The notes beneath the pieces were generated by a model. The model worked only from the letters and a program-made list of their open reading frames with translations. It did not search any database and was not told the DNA's origin. This document shows positions 36,605-48,333 of a stretch of 64,000 nt of DNA, piece after piece (the first letter of the stretch is position 1; every line of letters starts with the position of its first letter). The position numbers were made by a program, and so were the translations under genes. The DNA is from Artocarpus heterophyllus (lineage: Eukaryota > Streptophyta > Magnoliopsida > Rosales > Moraceae): positions 3,439,101 to 3,503,100 of the forward strand of contig CM046335.1 in the NCBI GenBank assembly GCA_025403435.1. The letters are read 5' to 3'.

Positions 36605-39070
36605 TCACTTGCTCTCATTCGGGGGATCATCATCCTTCTTTGGCTGGGACTGTCAACCAAAACACGATCATAAGTTACATATATCCGACATGCAAAGCAC
36701 ACATAAAAGATAAAGGTGGTAATAGATATTAGCACCACCATAAAAGACATGATTTATGACACTGTCACACACACGTGCAACTCAGTATGAACGCACCTCA
36801 GATTGATTTTGCAAAGATGCAAGGAGATCTTTAACTGCATGATCATTGGGATCAACTCCAGGAAGCTGCGGGATAAATGAAAAACATATCAGGAGGGTGG
36901 GTCCCAACATATGCTTTAGGTGACAAATAAAGAATATAATAGAAACACCACTTACAGTAGCAAGAATAGATGAGACAAAAGACTGATCCTCCAATACTTT
37001 GCTAGCATCAGATGAAGTACTTTCTTGCATGGACATTTGACGAGCTTCATGTAGCAAGAGACTGTTATTAATCAAAAAGCACAAATGTTTCGAACTTGCA
37101 CGTCATGCATCAATACACAAAATTGAATTCATTGACATCAGAGAACTTACCCAAGGCCAATTCCTGATCCTCGCTAGTTGCATCTAACATGTCAGCATCT
37201 ACTGCATGACCAGATCCAGAGATATTCATCGACATTGAAAGAGCCTGTCAAGCAAAGTTTTCATTATACCTGATTAATGTATATTAGGTGTTAAGAGCAA
37301 AGATATATTAGCAGCAATACTTTCTCTTCAGATGATAATAATTGACAAGAAGCAAACTAATGACATAGAATTTGACCACAATGAAGGTTAAAACAAACAC
37401 TAACGACAAAAAAGAAACCAAAGAAATAGAAACCATGTCATCAGTGGTCTTCTTATTCTCTTCAGGGGCTGCTGAATCACTAACACGATCCATCATAGTT
37501 GCATCTTCTGCTTTGGATGACGATTCCTCTCCTTTGTCTTGCCTAGCAGCTTCCTCAGCAGCCCGTTTTGCAGCAGCCTCTTGCCTTGCTCTTTCCTCTT
37601 CCACAGAAACTCTGAGGGCCAGAGCCAACTCAGGATCTAGATTGGGATCTACCCCAAATTCAAAGCCAGAAGCACCACCAGATGCTGCGGCGGCAGCAGC
37701 CGCTGCTGCAAAGCCACTCCCTCCATCCCCATCCCAGTGAATACAGGTGTACTGCAAGAAGTAGGAAATTTTAAGCAATTCCAAGTGAGAAATTATTCCA
37801 AGGTCCAACTGCTAGTTTGAAACTTCCAATAAAAAAAGTGAGCTATAATATAACAGAGAGCATTGGGACCAGGAGGAAGATGAACCATATGACTAACGTC
37901 ATTGTTATTAACAGCAGCAAGAAGGGCTTCCAATATTTCCGGCTTTGCATCATCTTCTTCACCAAAATTCACAATATCAAGAGCTTCACTATTCTTCTTT
38001 AGTTTCTTCCCGATCATCTCCAACACCTTCTTGTCATACTTAACGGGACTGAACACAAAGCAAGAACGAATAAATTAACTATCCCCCAACCACGAACAAG
38101 CAAGGAAGCTACCATGACCTACCTTCCAGCAAAAACTATAATCCTCTGTTGCTGATTCTTGTTCTGTCAATGCTTTAGAGCCAACTGAGCCACCTGAATC
38201 CCAGCAGCTATGTTCATCTCACCACCCATTTCAAGACCTAAATAGAAATAGAGTCTGACAATTTTAGCATAGGGAAACAATAAGAGAATGATATAATACT
38301 TAAGTCACTAAACCACAATCAACTTCAAACAGAGGTCTTAACATTTCTCATTACATTCAGTCGCTTCCAAGTTTTCCATTCTAAACTCCTATTATCAACC
38401 CCAAATGAACCATTCACTCGCCCAAAGAGTAAGTATGAACCAAGCACAGATGAAAATGCAAATAAATTCAGATCATAACAATCACTGGATACGGATAAAA
38501 AATAAAAACTAAAAAAAAAAAAAAGAATACACATAATAATTTAGGAAAAGTAAGATACCGTGCATACAAGACAAAATCGTGCCGAGATCTGTAGTTGGAG
38601 TGGCCAATACACGAACCCCTTTTCCCGCCATTGTCAAAATTCCCACGGTATTTTCCGGATTTGATTACAAATTTCACAAAAAAAAATTTGTTCCCTAAGT
38701 ACAGTGAAAAAAGAAATATAATCTTATATAAGATGATTGCATGTTAAAAATCAGTCAAAATCAAAATATAAAACTGATTGCATGTTAAAAATCGGTCAAA
38801 ATCAAAATATAAAACCTGGGTTTTGGCACCGCAGATGAGACTAACAGCGTCGGATTGAGCTTGAAATCGAGAGGGAGAGTAATCGCCGTTTCGCATCCAT
38901 TCTGAATTGTCGATGCATATCATAGTCGCCTGATAAAATCAACGAGAAAAAAAAAACACCCTAATGATTACCAAACCCTAGAATTTGAAAATGAAAAGAA
39001 CCCAAGAATTGAAGAAAAAGCAAAAGCTAATAATGGGCGTTTTCTTTCAGAGAGTGACCTCGAGAACCAT
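36605..39070 (-). pseudogene. RPN10: RPN10 (26S proteasome regulatory subunit 4) pseudogene with introns
   Basis: Homologue of RPN10, the proteasome ubiquitin receptor (N-terminal vWA domain, C-terminal ubiquitin-interacting motifs). Exon remains on the minus strand: 39070-39059 (MVLE), 38929-38816 (ATMICIDNSEWMRNGDYSPS), about 38664-38559, 38237-38123, 38048-about 37845, 37751-37434, 37244-37151, 37044-36956, 36865-36797 and 36649-36605. UIM1 ([20 protein letters not shown]) and a UIM2-like stretch (EDQELALA, RQMSMQES) are visible. Lesions: CGA to TGA at 38169-38167 in LALKH-QNKNQQQRIIVF; the acceptor before SNPENTVGILTMAG reads AA, not AG; one base is missing in TPVFTG-DGDGGSG near 37735; and the donor and frame are lost after PPGPNAL near 37860. 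Retained introns mean a DNA-level duplicate, not a retrocopy. I infer a functional copy elsewhere. Confidence 0.85.
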
Positions 39071-39762
39071 GGCTGCTTGGAGAAAGGAGAATCGGGGACA
39101 CAGTCGCAGCAGAGAATAACGAGTAATTTTACTTATTTTATTTAAGCGGTGCTTCTAAAAACAAAAGGAAGAATATACAATTCATTGGAGACATTCTCCT
39201 CTTTTAAAAAGTTAAAAAAAAAAAAAAAAATCGAGGGAAGGAGATATACTTCTGATAGGAATGGGAAATTGATGTTAAAAATGCCTCTTGATAACAGGTA
39301 ATCATCAACAACAATAAACCTTTTTGTTGGCATCGTTTTTAGATATTTAGAGACGCTCTCAAAAAAATAACAAAATAAAAAAAAAATAGAGGGAAAAAGG
39401 AGATTTACTCCTGATAGGAATGGGATATTTTTTACAAGTAACTAAGTAACAAAATTTGATGCATCTTATTTATCTTTGTACAAATTTTAAATTTTAAGAA
39501 GTAATGAAGTAACAAAATTTGGTACATCTTATCTTTGTACAAATTTCAAATTCTTAGAAGTTTTGGTACTTTATTTATCTAACTTTATTTGTTGAAGAAG
39601 AAGGAAATTTATGAAGTAAATCGGTAAGAGACGGAATTAAAAAAAGCTTTATTTTGTACAAATTTCAAATTCTTAGAACTAAAATAGGACTCTGATATTT
39701 TATTTTATTTTGTTTCTTTGTCGAAGAAGAATAGGACTAGATATTGGTGAACTTCTTTCTCG
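39071..39762. repeat. Intergenic region with short direct repeats
   Basis: Two about 61-bp copies (39440-39500 and 39501-39560) share GTAACAAAATTTG(A/G)T, CATCTTAT and CTTTGTACAAATTT(C/T)(A)AAATT; a third partial copy is at 39652-39680. A second pair, GATAGGAATGGGA(A/T)AT preceded by GGAGAT, is at 39231-39270 and 39395-39432. No gene seen. Confidence 0.65.
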
Positions 39763-39770
39763 TATAAATA
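39763..39770 (+). promoter_or_regulatory. TATA box of the MAPKKK-like kinase gene
   Basis: Perfect TATAAATA, 121 bp upstream of the ATG at 39891. Confidence 0.65.
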
Positions 39771-39890
39771 GGTCTTACCATCATACATAAAGATGCATCA
39801 AAAAAATCTTAGGCCTCTAAACATAGATATTTTTCACCTGCTGGCCTAGGTTTTTATTGTTTTGTGTAAGTTGTGAGGTGTGTCTCCAAT

Positions 39891-40757
39891 ATGGATTCAT
39901 ATGCTCGAATTACTCCATGGAATCTATTACCGAAAGGTTTGGCTTGGCGTAGACTCAAACTTCTTGGTCATGGCTCTTATGGTGCTGTGTATTTGGCATT
40001 TTTCACTAATTTCACTAACTTGGAAAAACTACTTGCTGTGAAAACAACATATCTGGAACTCCATACTTCTCTCTATAAGGAGAAGAGAATCCTTGACGAT
40101 CTTGGTGACTGTCCTGAATTCGTTGGTCACTTTGGCCACAATATAACCATCGAAAAAGGAATCAAATTGTACAATCTGTTTCTTGAATATGCGCCTTTAG
40201 GGACGCTTTCGGACTTGACCCGACGATCTGAAGGCTGCAGGTTACCGGAAACAAACGTCAAAATCTACACCAAGATGATATTGAAAGGTCTTTGTTGCAT
40301 GCATGCAAGAGGTTACGTCCATTGTGATTTAAAGCCCGACAACATTCTTGTCTTTCCTTCTGTTCAAGGCGGGCATTGCTGCGTTAAGATAGCAGATTTC
40401 GGGTTAGCTAAGGAGCCTAGTGAAGAAATATTTCCAGATGATTACAAGGGCAAATTTCGAGGAACCCCATTTTACATGTCGCCGGATTCAGTGGTGTTCG
40501 GAGCGATTGGGCCTGCATTGGATATATGGTCTTTGGGTTGCGTTGTGGTAGAGATGATTACTGGGAAACGGGTGTGGCATGCCTTCGAGCGTTCAGGAAT
40601 TGATTTTGCTTTTGTATTGGCTTCTACTGCCCCACAGATACCTCAAGACATGACGGACACTGGGAAGGATTTCTTGCGAAAGTGTTTTGCGATAAGGCCT
40701 GGCATGCGATGGACGGCAGCTATGCTGTTGAATCATCCGTATGTGAATGTATGTTAG
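39891..40757 (+). CDS. MAPKKK-like serine/threonine protein kinase, single exon
   Basis: Small intronless kinase of 288 residues that is almost only a catalytic domain, like the Arabidopsis MAPKKK13-21 (MEKK-like) clade linked to ABA and stress signalling. Visible motifs: glycine loop G26-HGSYG-31, ATP-site lysine K51 (LLAVKTT), alpha-C glutamate about E64, catalytic H144-C-D146 (GYVHCDLKPDNIL), DFG at 169-171 (IADFGLAK), activation end GTPFYMSPDSV (the usual APE/SPE is SPD here), and DIWSLGCVVVEMITGKRVW. The frame is open upstream to 39873 only through a GTG, so I start at the first ATG. Substituting D for the conserved E of the APE motif is unusual but conservative. It has no long C-terminal regulatory tail. 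Substrate unknown. Confidence 0.9.
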   Translation: MDSYARITPWNLLPKGLAWRRLKLLGHGSYGAVYLAFFTNFTNLEKLLAVKTTYLELHTSLYKEKRILDDLGDCPEFVGHFGHNITIEKGIKLYNLFLEYAPLGTLSDLTRRSEGCRLPETNVKIYTKMILKGLCCMHARGYVHCDLKPDNILVFPSVQGGHCCVKIADFGLAKEPSEEIFPDDYKGKFRGTPFYMSPDSVVFGAIGPALDIWSLGCVVVEMITGKRVWHAFERSGIDFAFVLASTAPQIPQDMTDTGKDFLRKCFAIRPGMRWTAAMLLNHPYVNVC

Positions 40758-41604
40758 TGAAGATTAAGGACTGTCTGAAAGTACTGATCCAAGTTGTTTT
40801 GTTTTGTTTTTTTGTTTTTTTTGGTAATAGAAGCATTGGTCTTATGCTATGCATCATGTTAAAATTTATTCATGAGTAACGTAAATTTTAGTTTAGCTGT
40901 GTTTTTGTAAATTTGAAATCCTATGGTTTTTTTAGTAATAAATCTTGGAAATTGTTATTTAATGTCATAATCCTTTCAAATCTTCATAGCCATTATCCTA
41001 ATGCTCAAGGCTCTACGCTGAGTAGCGGCAAAACAAATCTTGTAATATATTTAAAACTTAGTATATCTCATGTGAAATCGTAATTTTAATTTACAGATAT
41101 TAAATGGATACGTTAATAAATTTGCATGGATGATGATTTTTTTATTTTTTTCCTTTAAACTTCACAAAAGAGAGGAGTATAAATTTAAAATGAATAATCG
41201 AGGATAAAAAATGTAGAATCGGATAATAAATCCATGTTTATAAGGAGCAAACCATAAAATTTATAGAAACTCAACCATAATGGCCCTTTAAAAACATACA
41301 CCTATGACAAAAAGGAAGTCAAACAGTACAGCAAATAGACTAGTGGTGACATTCAATCCCACAAATAGAAAGCATGTCACCAGTGGTCGTCTTATTCTCC
41401 ATCATAGGCCTAACGAAACCATAGTAATTAAGCATTCAGCAGCGGCAACTCCTATCCTAGTAAACACAGCCAGCAAATCATATTCCAAAAGTTAGGCCAC
41501 GCAACAGCCCTATACTAAAGAAAATAGACATTATTTACAACTTTATGAATGTAAAGTCAACTAGAAAGTCAGACAATCATACATATGCCTAATAATACCA
41601 AAGA

Positions 41605-41764
41605 GGGTGTTTGGAAACAAAGTTAAAACTTTAAGTTGGAACTAAAATATTGTAACATGTGAAAACTTTAAACTGTAGCAAACTTTTATTTTTCACTATA
41701 GCATGTGAGAGCTTTACACTGTAGCAAGTTAGAACTTAAAATTCTAACTAACTTGTCAAACTAA
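41605..41764. mobile_element. MITE, GTGTTTGG family (copy 3)
   Basis: Left end GGGTGTTTGGAAACAAAGTT, right end ACTAACTTGTCAAACTAA (inverted). Two internal motifs: GTAACATGTGAAAACTTTAAAC and GCATGTGAGAGCTTTACACT. Confidence 0.7.
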
Positions 41765-41792
41765 GCTGAAATTAACAAGACAAATTAACCCT

Positions 41793-41935
41793 GTGTTTGG
41801 CAAACGAGTTTGAACTATTTATGTAAATCTCTCACATGCTATGATGTGACATAAAAATATATTATAGTGTAAAACACATACATGCTACAATATCTTAGTT
41901 TAAACTTAAGAGTTTGAATTCATTTGTCACGTAAC
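41793..41935. mobile_element. MITE, GTGTTTGG family (copy 4)
   Basis: Left end GTGTTTGGCAAACGAGTTTG, right end AGAGTTTGAATTCATTTGTCAC. The internal family motif is in reverse orientation (AAATCTCTCACATGCTA), so this copy lies the other way round from copy 3 beside it. Confidence 0.6.
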
Positions 41936-42837
41936 AAATTGACGTAGGCTAAGTACCAACAAAAATAATAACCTCTATCTACAAAAAAATGGATGGTAAA
42001 AGAATAACATCAATGTTTTGCGTCCCAAAAAGCCTCTCTAAAGAAGATAAGAGTTCAAAAATTCATCTCTGTAATCAGCAAATCTAACCTGCATGACAAA
42101 GAAATACAAGGGGATGTAAGAACAGAAAGAGCAACGATCTAGCTTATGATAAAGAAACAAAAACATTATCTCCCCATGCCTCTTCACCCATCAGAAAGAC
42201 TTTCAGATTAGCGAACATGTTCTCATCGAATACGGAATTTAGGGCCTTTGTATACGCTAATAACATTTTTTAACAAAAATTCGCAAAGTCTTTACTTCTT
42301 AAAAGTGTATTTGAAACTGTTGCTTCCTCAACTTATTGCAGATTTACAATTGCTCTCTAAACTTTTAATTTTGACAAGTTACACCCATTACCCTCATTTA
42401 TAGTAATCTCAATTTTCTGACTGAAATTAACGTGTGATAAATGACATGAGTGGTCATTTTATTTTTTTTGGATTATTTACCTTTTTATACCTTGTATATT
42501 AGGTTTATTCAAACAATATACTTTTAGTTTTGATCTCATCTAATTTAAACTTTCAAAATAGATTTCATATACAAGTTTATATCTTTCCTCGATCAATGTT
42601 TAATTTTGACATAAAATTGCCCAAAAAACCCTCAAATTAAAAATAAGAGAACTTTAAAAACTTAAAAAAAATTTATGCTAAGATTTTTTACTTTGAAAAA
42701 GTATAAACTACCCTCAAAAATAGGTATTTTGTGTCTTTCTATTTTCGTTTTCTTCTTATTTTTCAAAAGTTATATTTTTTTTCCTCTTTTAATTAAGGAT
42801 AATTTGGTCATTTTAAAGGTAAAAATCAACTATTAAT

Positions 42838-45027
42838 TGTAACGTCCTGAAATTAATTAAATGATAATAGGATACAAAATGATGGATTAGTATGCCATAA
42901 TGAACATTTTAAACTTAATTTGATCATTTGGTGAAATTTTGAATCTAAAGTTATTTTTTTATTTTAATGATTTCTAATTATTTCTAATTGTTTTAAATTG
43001 TTATTTTGAATTTTAAAATAAAACAATTTGTCAAAAGTCAAATATACCCCGTTTTATAAAATCGTGGGCGGCACACGATTTCTGTACAGTAAAACCATCC
43101 ACTTTTTCTCTCTATTTATACCTCTCACTCTCCCTCTCTCTTTCATTCTCGCTCACTCTCTCTCACTCTCCCTCTCACGCTCGTCTCTCTCTCTTCCCTC
43201 TGTCTCTCTCTTTCTCTCCCATTCCCCCCCCCCCCAAAATCTTTGAGTTAAATCAAGCCCTAAGCTTCGGTTTAGTGGATTGGAGGCTCGGGAACGTGAT
43301 TGATCAACCGAAAATGTGATTCAAAGCTTCGATTCGAGGTTAGTTTTCAAATTTTAAAACTTTTTCAAAATTTTAATTTTTCTTGCATTTTGAGATTTAA
43401 GCTTATTTGAACTTAGAAAACCTTTGATCTAAGCTAGAGGAACTTAGAACAACTAGGATCTAAGCTTTATTTGAAGAAAAACAGATTCTAATCAAGATTT
43501 TTTATTTTTCTCTATTTTTTTCTATTTTTGGATTTTCTTGGATTTTGTATGCAAATCTTGTTTAAATGAGTTTAAAAGTGTCCTATCTTGTTTTTCTATC
43601 ATCTATGATTGATTTTCATGCCTGAGAATTGAGAAAAATAGGTTAAAATGAAGATTTGGGCACGGGGTGGTCGAGAAGCCGTGGCTGGAAAATTCTAGAA
43701 TTTTCTAGTTTGGCAGGCCGGATTCAAAGGTTCAGCAGGCTGGATTCATACGTCCAGCAGGCCGAACCTGGAAAAGGTTCGGCCGATCGGACCGGGTCTT
43801 CTCGCAAGCTGAACTGCAGTTCAGCCGGCCGAACCAGGGTGACCGACAGGCTGACTGAACATGATGAAATTTTGTGATTTTTCATCTGTTTTCACCGTTT
43901 TGAACCCCGATTGAAATTTCTATCTTATAAAATGATTTTATAAATACAAATGACACACTAGAATACCATGAAATAGTTTAGCAATATAGAATATCTTAAA
44001 CTAGATATTGATAGACCTAGTTTCTATTTAAGGTCATTCGTGGTTCCACGGAGCTAACGTATAGCGGATCAGGATTACAGTGTGGGACACTGGCACGAGT
44101 GTTGAGGTAGGACTTCTACCCCTCTTATGGTAACCTTGTTTCAATTGATTTTGGCCTTAAAAAGGGTTTTTATCAAATGTTTTTCAAAGGTTGATTGAAA
44201 AAGGAATTTTATCGGTTGTTTTTATAAACCATGGATTGAAGTGAACTTCATAATAAACCCCATAATGAACATAAATGAAAATACCTGGTAAATGGATTTT
44301 GAATGATTTTAGAAATGAATATAAGGGCGTGGTAACATATCAAAGATCAGGTTGTGTAGCGTGCGACCTTAGGGGCAAGTCCTGAAACCCAGCTGGGCCA
44401 CTCCGGTGGTGTTTTACATATGGTTTGCCTATGAAAAGAAAATGATGTTCTTTCTGGTCGACCAATACACTATTCTGGGTAAGATTGATTTTGTTTAATT
44501 TTATTTATGCAAGTCATTTCTTATTTAATTTCGTAAATAATGAAATTTCCTTTTAAAATTTAATGTTTCCTAAAATATAGTCTTACTGAGCCTTTCACTT
44601 ACATTAGGTTTATTTTCAAAACCTTTCCCCCTCTAGGTGGATTTCAGCTTAGGTTCAGAGAGGATTCCACAGAAAAGACTCAGGAGCAGTAAAAGGACCT
44701 AGTAGGTTATTTAAATTATTATACCAAGGCATGTAACATTTTAACTTTCTCTTTACTTGGACTGTGGTTGTATTATTATAATATTGTCAGTACTATGTGT
44801 GTGCACAAGTTGTGGGTCAATAGGACCCCTTCTCGCATCCTTTTATTTCTTTATTACTTTCTTATTGTTTACCTCGATGTTCTTATTTATTTAATGACCA
44901 TAAATGCTTGTTTAAAAAGGATTTAAAAAGTTCCACATTTTCATAATTGATTTAAAAACTTGAGCTTATGTTTTAATTAAATTTTCATTTAATTAACTTA
45001 AATAACTAGCCATGTTAGGGCATGACA
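42838..45027. mobile_element. Solo LTR, about 2.19 kb, gypsy-like
   Basis: Begins TGTAACGTCCTGAAATT and ends ATGTTAGGGCATGACA, so TG...CA with related ends. It is flanked by perfect 5-bp duplications TTAAT (42833-42837 and 45028-45032). Unit B has uninterrupted sequence at the equivalent place (about 49785-49800), which acts as the empty site. The interior has a CT-rich tract with a poly-C run (43090-43235), a GGCAGGCCGAA-type array (43712-43855), an LTR-type TCTTACTGAG...CAG block near 44580-44640, and no gag or pol. One LTR only, so a solo LTR formed by recombination. Confidence 0.85.
43712..43855 (+). repeat. GGCAGGCCGAA-type spaced motif array 1
   Basis: Motif starts: GGCAGGCC 43712, AGCAGGCT 43733, AGCAGGCC 43756, a TTCGGCCGATCGG variant about 43778, GCCGGCC about 43823 and GACAGGCT 43845. 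Steps are 21-23 bp or close to a multiple. It lies inside the solo LTR 42838-45027. Confidence 0.7.
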
Positions 45028-45889
45028 TTAATTGAGGTAAGGTATAAATTTGTGTATTAATCTAATTTGAAAGTATATATTTAATGAGATTAAAAACTGA
45101 AAGTATAGATTTTGATTTAGCCTAAAATAGAAGGAATAGAAGATAAATATCCCTATTAGTTTACCCAAATTTATTTTGATCAATATTATTGCATATCAAA
45201 ATTTTATAAAAATCATATTTAATTTGCTCCCTGAAATTTTATCATGCGCCCCTTGAAAATCACTTTGACTAAATATATTTTTGAGGATTGCAATAAAAAC
45301 ATTTAAGAGGAGACGTATTTGGCAAAGAACATTTCTTTAAAGATCATTTGGTACACATGTTCAAAATTTTTTAGTTTTGAACCATATAGTTTAAACTAGT
45401 AGTTTTGAACCTTATAACAAGTTTTAAAATTTTTGTTTTGGCCCTAGTTTTCTAGTTTTCTTACAATTTTATTCCTATTTTTGCCCCTAAAATGGAAAAT
45501 TCCCAAAAAATGCCCATAAAATGAAAACAAAAAAGCCACCCCTTCCTCATCGGAGCAGCTTGCCTCACCAGAGCCCGATGTCATTGGAGCACCACCCACC
45601 ATAGCCCAATGCCTCAACCCTCCCCAACGTTGGCAACTACAGCACAAACATGTCTGCGATGGAAGGGAAGCTTGCTATTGTCCTCGCGTAGATCTCGTCG
45701 TTGGCTGGTGGATCTTGTGCTGCCCCTTGCCACAACCAGCCTCGACCAACCTACTCCACAAGGATTCATTGTCGCCGGTGTCCTGGTCTCATCGGGGTAG
45801 AAGAGAAAAATGAAGAGACGAATTCCTTTTTTTAACTATATTTTATTTATTTTTTATTAAAAAAAGTTCTGATTTTAATTCCAATTAGT

Positions 45890-46011
45890 ATTATTAAAAT
45901 TAAGTTTGGTTTTGTTTATGTTTATATTTTTTATTAAAAAATATTTTTGTATTATTAAAATTAAGTTTGGTTTTGTTTCTGTTAATATTTTTTATTAAAA
46001 AATATTTTTGT
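45890..46011. repeat. 61-bp tandem duplication in unit A
   Basis: Copies at 45890-45950 and 45951-46011 share ATTATTAAAATTAAGTTTGG and TTTTTTATTAAAAAATATTT. Unit B has one copy here (about 53515-53575), so the duplication is A-specific. Confidence 0.8.
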
Positions 46012-46364
46012 ATGAAAAAACATACCACCATATATAACCAAACACAATTTTAAAGACAGTTTTAGCACATTTTTCAAAACATTTCATTTTTCAAATTTTT
46101 TTCAAAAACATAAACTATTTATAAAACACTACCAAATAGGTTAATGTATTTTATTTTATGATGAGATATATTTTATTTTATGACGAATAGAGAGCTAGAA
46201 ATTGTCAAAAGTTTTATTTAAATACGATTCATCTTCAATCTTGGGATAAAAGGATTGACTTGTTTTAGATGGGAGATATTGGAGTAATGCCAACAAACTT
46301 CAAAGTTCTCTATCATCCAGTCAACAACTTGGATTCTTTAATAGCAGAGTTCAGATAAAGTGCA

Positions 46365-46663
46365 TGTTGCGAAAAATAATGCGAGAGAAACAAAGAATAA
46401 AAACACACAAAAAATTTACGTGAAAACCCAAAATAGGAAAGACTAGGGGCAAAGGAGAAGAAAATCACCAAACTCGTGAAGATTACAATAGAGGCATTAG
46501 GGAGGCTTAAAGTCACTAATAATCAAACCTTAACGCAATATATCATATATATAAGTATAGACAAAACCCTATGGGCCCAAAAAAAAATGTTTTTCATCAT
46601 AATTGTCGCACCGCAAACTTTTCAAGTCGGGCCAAACTGAATTCGAGTCACGATACTCTAACA
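46365..46663. mobile_element. Short solo LTR or TRIM-like element, 299 bp
   Basis: Begins TGTTGCGAAAAATAATGCG and ends CACGATACTCTAACA, flanked by perfect 5-bp duplications GTGCA (46360-46364 and 46664-46668). Unit B has the single GTGCA at 53902-53906 with continuous flanks, an exact empty site. No coding sequence. Confidence 0.88.
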
Positions 46664-47299
46664 GTGCAAAGGGCAGCTAATGTTGATTCTGGATTTTTGT
46701 GGATACTTTTGCTCCAAATAGACACAGTCTACTAGAGACACATCTTTGGTTGAACGTCCAGAATGCCAAAAGGGTATGCGCCTCATTCTGAGTCTATGTC
46801 TTTCGGAGGGGTTTGATACATTTCCAACTCTATTGTGCCCAAAGGTTACTGCATGATTAATTGTGGATGGTAAGTCTTTCACATTTAAGAGCATCCCCAA
46901 TACAATACTGAATTGATGTGCCAATAATAAATTTTACATTTGAGTGTTAAAAAAAACACTCTAGTGCAATGTTATTTTTAATGCTAAATTTGCTATTGGT
47001 TGATATATTGACCTTTTTGCTTTAATAACTACAATGTTTTTATTTTTTAGTTATTTTTTTGTCATATGGACTTAGCCTAGGAGCTTAGCGAATCCTTAGG
47101 GCCTTAGTGCACAAGTGTTGTGCCTATGATCGGGTTGGATTGAACAGATGACATGATGGTTGATCTTGAGCCACAAAGTCACTGGTGCTACTAAGAGACA
47201 AATGCTCTTGGGCCAACAGTCGTGTGGGAGGCATGAGTGAAGACCTACAAGTCTATTGGTGGGCAAGCGTTCGAGGTGTAGAGCTTTAGTACTTAGAAG

Positions 47300-47417
47300 C
47301 AACCATGATGCTTGTATGCGAGTCATTTGTGAGCGAAGTGCATATATGTAAAATGTGGCAACCATGATGCTTGTATGCGAGTCATTTGTGAGCGAAGTTC
47401 ATATACATAAAATGGGA
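47300..47417. repeat. 59-bp tandem duplication
   Basis: 47300-47358 and 47359-47417 share CAACCATGATGCTTGTATGC and GAGTCATTTGTGAGCGAAGT almost perfectly. Unit B has a single copy near 54545-54600. Confidence 0.88.
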
Positions 47418-47675
47418 TGCATGCACGTAAGAGTGCATAAGCCTATTGAAAAGACTTGATTGTTGGGAAGGCTGGCCTTGACTCGAGGAGTTTTCTCGAG
47501 TCTTGGTACCGCACAGTTGAATTCTATACACAAAATCCTGGACCGCGACACAAGTTAAGGATGGATTTGTCAGAGCATAAATAAAATAAGGAATTATGTG
47601 GAAAATATAAAAATTCGTTGGGAAAGGTATAAAATAATAAAATTAATTGAAATAAATCACCTATTACCAATTGTA

Positions 47676-47839
47676 GGGGTGTTTGGAAGGTGGTGGGAAC
47701 CGGTGGTGGAAACCACTTTTACTGTAGCATGTGAAAGCTTTACACTGTAGCAATTTTTTAAATTATTACTGTAGCATGTGAGAGCTTTACACTGTTTATA
47801 ACTGAGTTTGTGGTTCCCACCACAATGCCAAACAGGAGG
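47676..47839. mobile_element. MITE, GTGTTTGG family (copy 5), with 3-bp target duplication
   Basis: Best-preserved copy. Left end GGGGTGTTTGGAAGGTGGTG; the right end reverse-complemented reads CCTCCTGTTTGGCATTGTGG, then GTGGGAACC on both sides. Flanked by GTA (47673-47675 and 47840-47842); the empty site GTA is at 54862-54864 in unit B. Two direct internal motifs, GCATGTGAAAGCTTTACACT and GCATGTGAGAGCTTTACACT. A 3-bp duplication suggests a PIF/Harbinger-like element. Confidence 0.75.
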
Positions 47840-48165
47840 GTAGTGTCCGGCTTAACAATTTTACAAGGCTATAAAACGTGTATCGAGGAAAGCTACATCA
47901 GCAACCGGATGTATTTTTTTAGTTTCCTCAACGGTTCAATTTTCTAAATATGCCTTATATTTTGTGTTATTTTGTAAAATAACTATACATTTTATCTTAT
48001 ACTTTGTGAAAAATTACGTCAAAATAAACTTTGAACTAGTTACAAATTTGACTTTACCTTTTAACAAAGTTTCACATTTATATTTTTTAAGGAATAATAA
48101 ATAACTTTCGTTAATTTTTATTATTTATATAATTATAAAAGTTAAATATGGAAATTTGTAAAAAG

Positions 48166-48296
48166 AATACGCTATGTAACTTAATTTTGATGTAATATGT
48201 AACTTATACAACGAGTCATTTTTTCCCCTTTTCTCCTCTAGGCAAAGTAACGGGTGGTGTGTTGTACTTTTGTGGTTTTATTCATATCGATGTAAT

Positions 48297-48333
<37 letters not shown>

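Larger units (their letters stand above)
40758..42441. other. Intergenic region with two MITE copies
   Basis: 3' flank of the kinase gene, then two copies of the GTGTTTGG MITE family (41605-41764, 41793-41935). No gene recognised. Confidence 0.6.

Noticed and set aside
37308..37808. 166-codon frame as a separate Ala/Glu-rich gene
   Set aside because: It is the UIM1 exon of the RPN10 relic plus intron sequence read through.
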